Of a DNA stretch of 9,520 nucleotides, positions 1-6,233 are shown in pieces. Positions within the stretch are counted from its first letter, which is position 1; every line of letters starts with the position of its first letter. The notes beneath the pieces are model-generated. The model was given only the letters and a program-made list of their open reading frames with translations, was not told where the DNA came from and ran no database searches. A program made the position numbers and the translations under genes. The DNA is from Chloroflexota bacterium (GTDB lineage Bacteria; Chloroflexota; Dehalococcoidia; Lucifugimonadales; Lucifugimonadaceae), in assembly GCA_030831265.1 (NCBI GenBank), contig JAURLM010000081.1:1-9520 (forward strand), in the 5' to 3' direction.

Positions 1-161
1 CCGCCCCTTAGAACGACGTTAGAGACAGTGGGAAACAGGTTCTCAAGCTCATACGCATCCGTGGGTGCCATGTTCGCAATGGAATCACGCGCATTCCAGC
101 CACCAATCGGTGATGGCAACGATGCGACGTTGGCCCTTTGCTGTTGAGCGATGCGAGCCAT
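1..161 (-). CDS. Conserved phage virion protein, N-terminal part (cut by left window edge)
   Basis: The reading frame opens with ATG at 161 and runs without a stop to base 1, giving 53 codons. The ATG shares its A with the TAA of the preceding adaptor gene (TAATG), which supports both the start and translational coupling. The visible product begins MARIAQQQ and contains SLPSPIGGWNARDSIANM, followed by a segment rich in Leu, Phe and Pro. From general knowledge of phage genomes, a start of the type 'Pro-x-Gly-Gly-Trp-Asn-Ala-Arg-Asp' marks a family of structural proteins that commonly follows the head-tail adaptor in podovirus-like clusters. Its exact role (tail or neck component) is not settled by what is visible. 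The rest of the gene lies outside the window. Confidence 0.75.
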   Translation of the reverse strand, partial: MARIAQQQRANVASLPSPIGGWNARDSIANMAPTDAYELENLFPTVSNVVLRG

Positions 162-616
162 TACGAGTTTCCGTAGCCAGAGTCCGGAATATTATCGTAA
201 CCAATCAGGATGCTACTCGGACGAGGAGCAAACGATAGGTTGGCAGAGCTAGTGTCCTGAGCACTAGCAGTATCAAGCTCCTTCAGGTTGTCACGATAGA
301 TGGCCGTGGTGTCAAAGCCCTTAGCCTCAAAGTACTTTAGCTTTGTCGACAAGACCATAAGCCGGTCAGGATAGATGCAGGTGTCTGTATCCACCGTCAT
401 GTTGTTCATGACTGCGCCAGCGGCATTGAACGCCCAGCCCTGACTGCGGTACTCGTAGCCGAGAAGTTCAGCAGTCGAATTACCCGGCCAGATGTTGAAC
501 TGATTGGCAATCAGCCGCCAACGGATACGAGGCCCAGTAGCGATATAGCCAGACAGCAACCACTGCCACTGCTGCGCGTCTTCTGGACCCAGCAGCTCCC
601 ACCGCTTGCTCTTGTC
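161..616 (-). pseudogene. C-terminal remainder of the head-tail adaptor gene, downstream of an in-frame TAG
   Basis: This segment continues the reading frame of the gene ending at 617, with no further stop until TAA at 161-163. The first codons after the TAG read DKSKRWELLGPEDAQQWQW, a sequence that fits smoothly onto the adaptor's preceding residues (PSDYLAMIPRTQ). There is no ATG or GTG start with a ribosome-binding site near the break. The first possible start is a TTG at 559 without a Shine-Dalgarno sequence, so independent translation looks unlikely. The segment encodes a mixed alpha/beta region with GPRIRWRLIANQFNIWPG and a C-terminal part ending in GYDNIPDSGYGNS. Joined with the N-terminal part it would make about 303 residues. 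It may be a broken gene, a product of stop readthrough, or the effect of a single-base sequencing error. Confidence 0.7.
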
Positions 617-619
617 CTA
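617..619 (-). other. In-frame TAG (amber) codon interrupting the adaptor gene
   Basis: The minus strand reads CCG AGA ACG CAA TAG GAC AAG AGC, and the frame stays open for 151 codons after the TAG. Other genes here end in TAA or TGA. The one other TAG (1997-1999) looks like a true stop because its gene ends at the same place as its tandem paralogue. General reassignment of TAG in this phage is therefore not supported. Confidence 0.75.
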
Positions 620-1072
620 TTGCGTTCTCGGGATCATGGCAAGATAGTCTGACGGCAAGTCGTACTTAACTTTCTGGAAGTCTACCGTGGCACTTGTGCC
701 GCCAGCCTCGGTGAAGTCTTGATTCACCGTCACTTGAGTCGATGAGTCAACGCTCTCAATGTAGGTTGCGTTTGAAATCCCCGTTCCAACAACCTGATAC
801 GTTGTATCAAGTCCGGCAGTCGATGGGATGTTGGTGATGGTTCTAGCAGCCGTCGTCCAATCGCCCGTGGTGGTCAGGTACTCAGTGCTAAACTGTTCTT
901 GATGAACCAACTGCTGCCAGTCAGCACGACGAAGTAGCTCGTAACCACTGGCATTCATCAATGCCAATATCTGGATCACATCCTGATTGGGACTGCCCGC
1001 AACAACTGCGGGAGTGGTCACGCCCAGCTCGTTCGTTACTTGCTGGACAAGCTGCAACATCGTGCTGCTCAT
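617..1072 (-). CDS. Head-tail adaptor (connector) protein, N-terminal part ending at an in-frame amber codon
   Basis: The product as written is 151 residues from ATG at 1072, preceded by an AGAGGCG ribosome-binding site. It starts three bases after the TAA of the upstream gene. The N-terminal helices (LQLVQQVTNELG and ALMNASGYELLRRADWQQLV) followed by a beta-rich region and YDLPSDYLAMIPRTQ are features I associate with phage adaptor proteins that bind beneath the portal ring and prepare it for tail attachment. This assignment rests on pattern recognition and gene order, not on a database match. The frame is interrupted by TAG at 617-619, exactly where related proteins, from memory, carry Trp (RTQ-W-D). 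A single TGG to TAG change would explain it. The frame is open on both sides, so the natural product was probably the 303-residue fusion. Confidence 0.7.
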   Translation of the reverse strand: MSSTMLQLVQQVTNELGVTTPAVVAGSPNQDVIQILALMNASGYELLRRADWQQLVHQEQFSTEYLTTTGDWTTAARTITNIPSTAGLDTTYQVVGTGISNATYIESVDSSTQVTVNQDFTEAGGTSATVDFQKVKYDLPSDYLAMIPRTQ

Positions 1073-1075
1073 GCT

Positions 1076-1609
1076 TTACGCCTCTACTTCTTTTGGGGGT
1101 CTGCCGGGCTTACGCTTTTCCATGAGGGAACTCATCTGAGCGGTCAAAGTCGCAAGCTGCTTCTTTGTTTCCTCAAGCTCTGAGGAACTCTCCTTGCGGT
1201 TAACGCTCGAGATGTAATTCCTTGCACGCTCACGAAGCCCAGTGGCTCCCATGCCAACGCGCTGCAACTGAGAATCCGATGCCGTAGCAATCTGCTCAAC
1301 AGTCTGGAACTTGAGAATCTGCATCTCTTCCATCTGATGCCGTGTGAAGTCGTCAGGGAATTCTGTGTTCCACTTCTGCAATGGCGTACCGATCACGGAC
1401 ATATCCGTGTTCTTCATCTGGAAGTAGAGCCACTGGCGAGGGAACCGTTCCTTGTGATCTTCACGAACAGGCTGGTCAATGATGTTGGTCTTATCACCCG
1501 GCACGATGATGCGTACAAAGGGCTTGCCCTTGTAGTCGCCGCCTTCCTCGTTCGTATAGAACTCAACGTGGAGGTGATTATCTGCATTGCTTACGTCGCT
1601 ATCGAGCAT
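1076..1609 (-). CDS. Phage protein with hairpin-helix-like segment, coiled coil and AT-hook-like C-terminal tail
   Basis: The product is 177 residues from ATG at 1609, with an AGGAGA ribosome-binding site inside a 14-base element that also precedes the scaffold gene. The N-terminal part (about residues 1-85) is a folded-looking segment containing HLHVEFYTNEEGGDYKGKPF and FPRQWLYFQMKN. Residues about 100-131 (TVEQIATASDSQLQRVGM then GATGLRERARNYI) resemble the helix-loop-helix pattern of HhH-like or SAP-like modules. Residues about 140-165 are heptad-like and charged, suggesting a coiled coil. The tail, residues 165-173 (KRKPGRPPK), matches the Gly-Arg-Pro core of an AT hook. Its place among head and connector genes suggests a virion or packaging-associated role, possibly contacting DNA. 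I recognise similar proteins in phage structural clusters but know no proven function. Confidence 0.8.
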   Translation of the reverse strand: MLDSDVSNADNHLHVEFYTNEEGGDYKGKPFVRIIVPGDKTNIIDQPVREDHKERFPRQWLYFQMKNTDMSVIGTPLQKWNTEFPDDFTRHQMEEMQILKFQTVEQIATASDSQLQRVGMGATGLRERARNYISSVNRKESSSELEETKKQLATLTAQMSSLMEKRKPGRPPKEVEA

Positions 1610-1614
1610 CGTCT

Positions 1615-1628
1615 TCTCCTGTGGGGAT
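1615..1628 (-). repeat. 14-base translation-initiation element, copy 2
   Basis: The minus-strand sequence ATCCCCACAGGAGA contains the Shine-Dalgarno core AGGAGA and lies five bases before the ATG at 1609. An identical copy at 6239-6252 lies at the same distance before the scaffold start. Confidence 0.65.
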
Positions 1629-1997
1629 TTACGTTTTGGAACCTTGTAGGGTTATCCAACCCGTGTTAGAAACGCCAAAGAATATAGTCGTCTTTGCCGT
1701 TGGAATCGTGCCTGACGATGACCCGTTAATGGTCACGCCAGACGACTCAAAAGGATAAACAGAAACAGTGTTGGCACCGCCGTTTGCCACAACTACTGAG
1801 GCACCCATCTCGCACGCCGGGAGCAAGACACCAGTGCTTGCCGCCGCCGTGGAGATAGAGTTAACAACAGACACCAATTGCAGGGCATCTGCTCTGGTCG
1901 AACCAGCAGCAGTCAAAGAGTCCAGACCATCACCGCAGATGGCAATGCACGCGAGTCCGTTAACCCCTGCGCCAAATACTCTGGACGGAAGTGACAC
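1629..1997 (-). CDS. Beta-rich phage protein, second of two tandem paralogues (GTG start)
   Basis: I place the start at GTG 1997, giving 122 residues, not at a GTG 24 bases further upstream. The GTG at 1997 shares bases with the TAG of the preceding gene (TAGTG), a coupling arrangement. The protein then begins MSLPSRVFGAG, which aligns residue by residue with MPFPSRIQGSG of the upstream paralogue. The two also share a TAAG/TTAG segment, LPxCExGAxVVVAN, a YP element, and a closing AKxxIFxGxSxTxW. The composition (Gly, Ser, Thr, Val, no long helices) suggests a beta-sandwich or fibre-like fold. I recognise this pattern from many phage structural clusters, where it probably forms a capsid- or tail-associated surface protein. 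That role is inferred. No strong Shine-Dalgarno is visible, in line with coupled translation. Confidence 0.75.
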   Translation of the reverse strand: MSLPSRVFGAGVNGLACIAICGDGLDSLTAAGSTRADALQLVSVVNSISTAAASTGVLLPACEMGASVVVANGGANTVSVYPFESSGVTINGSSSGTIPTAKTTIFFGVSNTGWITLQGSKT

Positions 1998-2359
1998 TAC
2001 GCGCCCAGAATCGAGACCCACGCCGTCGGGCTAAGACCGATAAAGATCCGGCGCTTTGCAAGTGCGATTGTCACGGATGTCGTTCCGTCAATCGTGGTGC
2101 CCGACTGCGGATAGATCGTTGCCGTGTCGCCAGCATCGTCATTGGCAACCACAACCAGCGCACCCGTCTCGCAGGTCGGGAGAATTGCGCCAGCAGCACC
2201 GGAGACGACAACCGTCAACTGGTTATAGACAGCCGAGAGAGCCGTGGCAGTTGCAGCCGTGGTGCCAGCCGTGGTGATTGCGGTCTGAACGTCACCAGCA
2301 ATCGCCGTAGAAGCGCCGCCAGACTGACCAGAACCCTGAATTCGTGAAGGAAAAGGCAT
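1997..2359 (-). CDS. Beta-rich phage protein, first of two tandem paralogues
   Basis: The product is 120 residues from ATG at 2359. An AGAGGA ribosome-binding site lies in the last codons of the methyltransferase gene, whose stop is two bases upstream, so the two are probably co-translated. After a Gly/Ser-rich start (residues 1-22) there is a short helical Ala/Thr segment (about 25-48), then a beta-rich region with LPTCETGALVVVAN (60-73), IYPQSGTTIDG (82-92) and AKRRIFIGLSPTAWVSIL (101-118). Its paralogue follows immediately. Proteins with this layout are common in phage virion gene clusters and are usually annotated as hypothetical. A role as a small virion surface or fibre-like component is an inference from composition and context. 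The gene ends with TAG, supported as a true stop by the paralogue alignment. Confidence 0.8.
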   Translation of the reverse strand: MPFPSRIQGSGQSGGASTAIAGDVQTAITTAGTTAATATALSAVYNQLTVVVSGAAGAILPTCETGALVVVANDDAGDTATIYPQSGTTIDGTTSVTIALAKRRIFIGLSPTAWVSILGA

Positions 2360-2361
2360 TG

Positions 2362-3675
2362 TTAATTCCTCTTGTGTTGAACGTAAAAGGCAGCGTTCTC
2401 GCCGTTAAAATCAGTCCAGACGATTTCATACGCCAAAAACTTCTTTACCCACCAATCGTGAGGGTAGACAGACAGATGCAGAGGCGCACCGATTAACGCA
2501 CCCATCTCGTCTGGGATCAGGCTAATCTGGAAGTAGGCGCAGTCTACGCAATCCATGATGTTCTTGATGACATCAGCCACATGATGTGTCGGGATATGCT
2601 CCATGACGTCAGTGCAGTAACCTACGTCACCTTTAAGCGTCATGGGCTGGGTAAGGTCGGCAATGAAGAAGGGCAGCTTTACAGAGCCGCTAACAGCGTT
2701 GTCTGCAAAGTCCACTAGCACCACGTTAGCGCCCGTCAGGTTGTGGATCTCCTGACCGCCCCTGCCTGTACCGCATCCAAAATCAATTACGGTAGTGTTC
2801 TGGCCGATGGTTGCGATCTTGACCGCTTCTCTTGCAGCCATCTCACCCGGCGAGACAGTGCGATATTGTGGAAAGTTCCACATCGCTTTGTACTTGTCTG
2901 CCTCCGTCTTCGGGGCAGGGTTTGCCTTCATGTTCCGGTAAACAGCCATAATGAGGCCGTCACTGTCAAGGGTGATGACGCAATCCCGGTCAAGCAGGTT
3001 ATTGCAAACGGCAGGGAACAACTCAGCCTGCCGAGCCATTGTCAGCGAGCTGGTGAACGTCTGACCGTCTAGCGTGACCTTACAGAGGACATCGTTGTTG
3101 TTCATGGGCTGACTGTAGGCATGGCCCAAAGTCTCCCTGTGCGAGCTGTCATAGCCGAACAGGTGCAGCTTACGGTAGCCCATCGTGTAGGCGAGACACA
3201 TCGTAGACAGCCCAACAGTTAACCCACCCCCGATCAGTGCGTACTCGCCGTCATGGGTAGGCAGGTGCATCTCGATACCCTCGATTGCCGGGTGCCAGAC
3301 GCTTACCGCAACGGCATAGTCAAAGTGGCTAAACAGCGTCGGGTGACACTGCGAGGCCAGCAGGTATTCCTTTGCAATGCCGATCAGCGCGACGTTCTCA
3401 GCCCGAGCGTCAAGGATTACTTGATAGTCGGGGATGATGCCGTTGGCATTTAGGAACCGTGCAGCGCCGTTTAGTGCAAATACCTTTTGCCCCAGCTCCT
3501 GACGCTTTTTGATAGTTGGCAGAAATTCCGTCAGGGAAGGGCCACCACCTACGATGACCGCGTGGCCGTCATGTGCTGAAACTTCCTTGACCCACTTCTT
3601 CTGGGCACGAGAATTGACGGAGACGTTGCTAAACAACGCGCTGTCGTCAGTGTTACAAATGAGTTCAATTTGCAT
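2362..3675 (-). CDS. Two-domain enzyme: DUF115/MptE-like Rossmann domain fused to SAM-dependent methyltransferase
   Basis: The product is 437 residues from ATG at 3675. The N-terminal half (about 36-240) shows the DUF115/MptE-like pattern: AVIVGGGPSL at 39-48, then FALNGAARFL and IPDYQVILDAR (81-91), and LHLFGYDSS (170-178). This family includes the archaeal pterin pyrophosphokinase MptE and is related to bacterial Maf flagellin-glycosylation proteins, so substrate and reaction here are unknown. The C-terminal half (about 262-437) is a class I methyltransferase. Its glycine-rich SAM-binding motif VIDFGCGTGRGG lies at 296-307, the acidic residue after the second strand is D322, and DVMEHIP (356-362) is the post-strand-4 motif. 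All core residues look intact. The gene sits between virion genes, behind a terminator-like hairpin and without a clear Shine-Dalgarno. It could modify a virion component, nucleotide or host glycan; none of these is shown by the sequence. Confidence 0.85.
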   Translation of the reverse strand: MQIELICNTDDSALFSNVSVNSRAQKKWVKEVSAHDGHAVIVGGGPSLTEFLPTIKKRQELGQKVFALNGAARFLNANGIIPDYQVILDARAENVALIGIAKEYLLASQCHPTLFSHFDYAVAVSVWHPAIEGIEMHLPTHDGEYALIGGGLTVGLSTMCLAYTMGYRKLHLFGYDSSHRETLGHAYSQPMNNNDVLCKVTLDGQTFTSSLTMARQAELFPAVCNNLLDRDCVITLDSDGLIMAVYRNMKANPAPKTEADKYKAMWNFPQYRTVSPGEMAAREAVKIATIGQNTTVIDFGCGTGRGGQEIHNLTGANVVLVDFADNAVSGSVKLPFFIADLTQPMTLKGDVGYCTDVMEHIPTHHVADVIKNIMDCVDCAYFQISLIPDEMGALIGAPLHLSVYPHDWWVKKFLAYEIVWTDFNGENAAFYVQHKRN

Positions 3676-3705
3676 AATAGAAAGAGCGGGGATTTTAATC
3701 CCCGC
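3676..3705 (-). terminator. Candidate Rho-independent terminator after the decoration-protein gene
   Basis: The minus strand carries GCGGGGATTAAAATCCCCGC (3705-3686), a perfect 8-base GC-rich stem with a TAAA loop. It is followed by TCTTTCTATT, seven T in ten bases. It lies in the 45-base gap between the decoration-protein stop (3721) and the methyltransferase start (3675). The tail is imperfect, so termination is probably partial. It could also act as a processing or translation-control hairpin. Confidence 0.7.
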
Positions 3706-3720
3706 CCTCCATTTACCTTG

Positions 3721-4254
3721 TTAGGTAATCCGACCCTGCAAGTGAGGACGGTTCAGAACCACGTTAACCGTGGTCGTCGCCGATGCAACAGTTGCAGCGT
3801 TGGCCGTGCGAGCGCCGAGGATCTCCTTACCCGAACCCGTTGCGCCAACCTTACCCGTGGACTTAACGCCCAGAGCAACCGTTGCAGCAAAGTTCGAGGA
3901 AGTCGACTTAGCGCACACCGCCGTGCCTTCGATCTGATACCAGCCGAAGAGACCAGCAGTGCAGGCAGACATCGCAATTGCTACTGGACGAGCCTGATTT
4001 GACGTTGTCGCCGCAAGGATCGTCTGGTAGGTGGTGCCGTCGTAAGTAACCAGCGAACCCACCGTCGTGCTGGCAACGCCAACAAGCAGGATGAATTCAC
4101 CGGCGCCATACGTCGGGTCGAAAGCACGTTCAATCTGTCCGAGAACCGCAGGAGGTGTCGGGACAGCAGAGGTGCCATTAGCCATCGTCACGCCAGAATC
4201 CGTCAGAGCGATCTGGAGCAACCCGGCCTTATTATCGTCAAAAGTATAAGCCAT
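3721..4254 (-). CDS. Probable capsid decoration (head-stabilising) protein
   Basis: The product is 177 residues from ATG at 4254, preceded by AAGGAGT at a seven-base spacing. That ribosome-binding site overlaps the TAA of the capsid gene. The protein is rich in Ala, Thr, Gly and Val, with predicted beta strands throughout: AGEFILLVGV (51-60), SLVTYDGTTYQTIL (67-80), a central GLFGWYQIEGTAVCAKS (101-117), and a C-terminal VNVVLNRPHLQGRI. A small beta-rich protein encoded directly after the major capsid gene is typically a decoration or head-stabilising protein that binds the outside of the mature capsid. This is inferred from position and composition, and I do not recognise a specific named family with certainty. 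The gene is the last one before a terminator-like hairpin, so it may end the main head transcript. Confidence 0.7.
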   Translation of the reverse strand: MAYTFDDNKAGLLQIALTDSGVTMANGTSAVPTPPAVLGQIERAFDPTYGAGEFILLVGVASTTVGSLVTYDGTTYQTILAATTSNQARPVAIAMSACTAGLFGWYQIEGTAVCAKSTSSNFAATVALGVKSTGKVGATGSGKEILGARTANAATVASATTTVNVVLNRPHLQGRIT

Positions 4255-4266
4255 TTTAATTACTCC

Positions 4267-5268
4267 TTATGCAGTCAGCACGCCGTTGAACTGGCAGCCG
4301 CTGCTGGTCAGGTTCCCGGCCCAGCCGATCAGCTTCACGATAGCGTCCTGATTGACCGCCTGACGTTCGCCACCGATTGGCACGAAGTTACGATCCTTAT
4401 GAGGACGGAACATTGAGTACTTCGTGTTGAGGAACCACATATGGTTCGCAGTCGCGGCAGAACCGATACCACCGTCGAGCACAACGTCAGACGCCATACC
4501 AGCACCGTAGTACTTCAGCGAAGCAAAGCCAGCACCAGCCATGCCCGAACCGGAGTCCGTGATGCGCTGGATGCTCTGCAACGACTGGAGGTACAGACGA
4601 TAGTAGTTATTGTCACACACGATCAGGTCAGGCTTGTCCGTACCACGGATGAGCTGAACAGCGACCGCATCCATGTACTGCTGGATGTTAGAAGCCGACA
4701 CTGCCGCACCACCATTGGTGAGGCCAGAGTAAGCGACAGAGCGCCAGAAGCTGAAGGTTGCGCGGTTGATGCCACCATACGTTCCTGTGGACGGAGAATC
4801 GGGAACCATCGCCGCGAGGCCGGTGATGTTCTTGCCAGAATTGCCCGTGCCATCGAGGTAGATGTCGCCACCAATACGATTGGCAAGCTGCGCTTCGGCA
4901 ACATTCATGCGACCGTCGAGCAGGTCGATGATTGCTTCCTTACCGCTGTTCTGGATCATCTCAAGACCCGAGATCGACACTGCCGCAGCGTACTGCGTAA
5001 TGCTGAACTGAGCTGCCGAGATGGGCGAATTCTGCGAGACGTTCAACACTTCGTAACCAGAATACGAATTCGTATTCGAGGTTGTGGAGTCGTTGTACAT
5101 GATTTCTTGCAAAATCACGTTACCGCCAGAGAATGTCTTTACGTTCCCACGTTCCTTGAGACGACGAAGCAACGCATTGTTGTTCGTTACGTTGTCAGCG
5201 AGTTCACCCGACCGGCTCTGAATGTTGGTCGCAATGATGTCGCTGATCGAAGAGTTGGCAAATGCCAT
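4267..5268 (-). CDS. Major capsid protein
   Basis: The product is 333 residues from ATG at 5268, with a strong AGGAGA ribosome-binding site at a seven-base spacing, fitting a highly expressed protein. The N-terminal helical region (IIATNIQSRSGELADNVTNN, then ALLRRLKERG) leads into a beta-rich region (FSGGNVILQEIMYND) and ISAAQFSITQYAAAVSISGLE (83-103), which resembles the spine-helix and peripheral-domain transition of HK97-fold capsids. Later segments such as GGDIYLDGTGNSGKNITGL (133-151) and GTYGGINRATFSFWRS (162-177) match a pattern I recall from phage coat proteins: 'DG-T-GNGGK-x-x-x-GL' followed by 'GGINRAT-x-x-x-WR'. The probable scaffold lies immediately upstream and a decoration-like gene immediately downstream, as expected. 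HK97 fold and podovirus-type affiliation are inferred. Confidence 0.88.
   Translation of the reverse strand: MAFANSSISDIIATNIQSRSGELADNVTNNNALLRRLKERGNVKTFSGGNVILQEIMYNDSTTSNTNSYSGYEVLNVSQNSPISAAQFSITQYAAAVSISGLEMIQNSGKEAIIDLLDGRMNVAEAQLANRIGGDIYLDGTGNSGKNITGLAAMVPDSPSTGTYGGINRATFSFWRSVAYSGLTNGGAAVSASNIQQYMDAVAVQLIRGTDKPDLIVCDNNYYRLYLQSLQSIQRITDSGSGMAGAGFASLKYYGAGMASDVVLDGGIGSAATANHMWFLNTKYSMFRPHKDRNFVPIGGERQAVNQDAIVKLIGWAGNLTSSGCQFNGVLTA
5060..5077. repeat. 18-bp perfect palindrome inside the capsid gene
   Basis: The sequence GAATACGAATTCGTATTC equals its own reverse complement. It encodes part of the Asn-Thr-Asn-Ser-Tyr-Ser segment (about residues 65-70) of the capsid protein. Function, if any, is unknown. 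Confidence 0.6.
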
Positions 5269-5291
5269 TTTTATATCTCCTAATCAGTTAA

Positions 5292-6233
5292 TTAAAGTCG
5301 GTCACTTATGCCATCAAACTGTTCGGCAAGCAGTGATCGACGGTCTTGCGCTTTGGGGGCCGTGTTTGTTCCGGGTGTGGAACTTCTGACGCTTACCGCA
5401 GCAGACCGAGCAGCTTTCGCCGCCCGGTTCAGATCAGCACTACGCTTCGATGCTTTCTCGGCTTGTTGGCTCTGAACCATCGACTCGTACAAATTATCAT
5501 CAATTCTAACAGCCTTATCATAGGCTTCCTGCAAAGTCTCCGCTACCCCGCCCTGTAGAAGCTGGATCATCGTCGGCCTTACAGATTCAAAATGTTCCGC
5601 AACCTGCGAAAACTGGTCAATCTCGTTAAGCAGCACTTGATTCTGTTGTGCCTCAGTCTGCTGCTCCCATGAAGTCAGCTTACCTCTTAGATCAATCAGT
5701 TCGTTTTGCAGGGAAGAGTAATTCTGGTCAACCTGCGGGAAATTTGAATTTCCGTCCAAATTGACCCCGTACTGCTGTGCAAGCTGCCGGAAGTAAGTTG
5801 CCTGCTGCTCACCGTTGGTCGTCCGCATCGTATGGTCGGCCTCCATGAGCGCCCTTACAGCCTGAGTCGGCTCCATTCCCAGCCCACGGATGGTGTTCTC
5901 GTAGGGTGCCATGACCTTCTGCATATCGTCTGCATACTGCGCCTTACTTAGCAGGGGCTGTACGCCCTTACGCATCTGCTCCTCACGCTGCCACGCATAT
6001 TCCTGAATGCGCGGGTCAGCCGTAGCCCATGCCTCGTGGTAATCCTTCTTCCATGACGCGGGTGGACGCTTCCAGACGGGTTCTTCGGCAACCTCTTGCT
6101 TGACGAACTTACCGGAATCGTCTCGCGCAGCAATCTCAGCGGGCTGTTCAGTGTTTTCAGCCTGCTCAAACTGCTGCTCAAGCAGCTCTTTTCGGTCTAC
6201 GACTTCACCTACATTTTCACTCGGGACACTCAT
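5292..6233 (-). CDS. Probable capsid scaffolding protein
   Basis: The product is 313 residues from ATG at 6233, with an AGGAGAGG ribosome-binding site. The ATG overlaps the TAA of the previous gene (TAATG). The sequence is highly charged and helical with very high Gln/Glu content, no obvious catalytic motif, and a Pro/Trp-rich patch WKRPPASWKKDYHEAW (54-69). Likely coiled-coil stretches lie near residues 172-215 and 235-275. The C-terminal part is basic (KASKRSADLNRAAKAARSAA). This composition and its place immediately before the major capsid gene fit a scaffolding protein that directs procapsid assembly and is then lost. Basic C-terminal segments bind coat protein in P22, and a similar role here is an inference. 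The two ends share a short motif: DRKELLEQQFE at 13-23 and DRRSLLAEQFD at 297-307. Confidence 0.75.
   Translation of the reverse strand: MSVPSENVGEVVDRKELLEQQFEQAENTEQPAEIAARDDSGKFVKQEVAEEPVWKRPPASWKKDYHEAWATADPRIQEYAWQREEQMRKGVQPLLSKAQYADDMQKVMAPYENTIRGLGMEPTQAVRALMEADHTMRTTNGEQQATYFRQLAQQYGVNLDGNSNFPQVDQNYSSLQNELIDLRGKLTSWEQQTEAQQNQVLLNEIDQFSQVAEHFESVRPTMIQLLQGGVAETLQEAYDKAVRIDDNLYESMVQSQQAEKASKRSADLNRAAKAARSAAVSVRSSTPGTNTAPKAQDRRSLLAEQFDGISDRL

Noticed and set aside
617..1999. TAG reassigned to an amino acid throughout this phage
   Set aside because: The TAG at 1997-1999 ends the first paralogue at the position matching the end of the second. It also forms a TAGTG junction, so it acts as a stop.
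2019..2021. GTG at 2021 as start of the second paralogue
   Set aside because: It would add eight residues with no counterpart in the first paralogue and would place the start 25 bases inside that gene. The GTG at 1997 gives a clean alignment and junction.
3673..3704. TATTAT at the methyltransferase start as a -10 promoter element
   Set aside because: No -35-like sequence lies at a suitable distance upstream, and the region is better explained by the hairpin and its T-rich tail.
4441..5283. Long open frame of 280 codons on the plus strand opposite the capsid gene
   Set aside because: It is Arg/Val/His-rich, has no recognisable domain, and lies exactly antisense to a convincing capsid gene. 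It is a by-product of codon bias in that gene.
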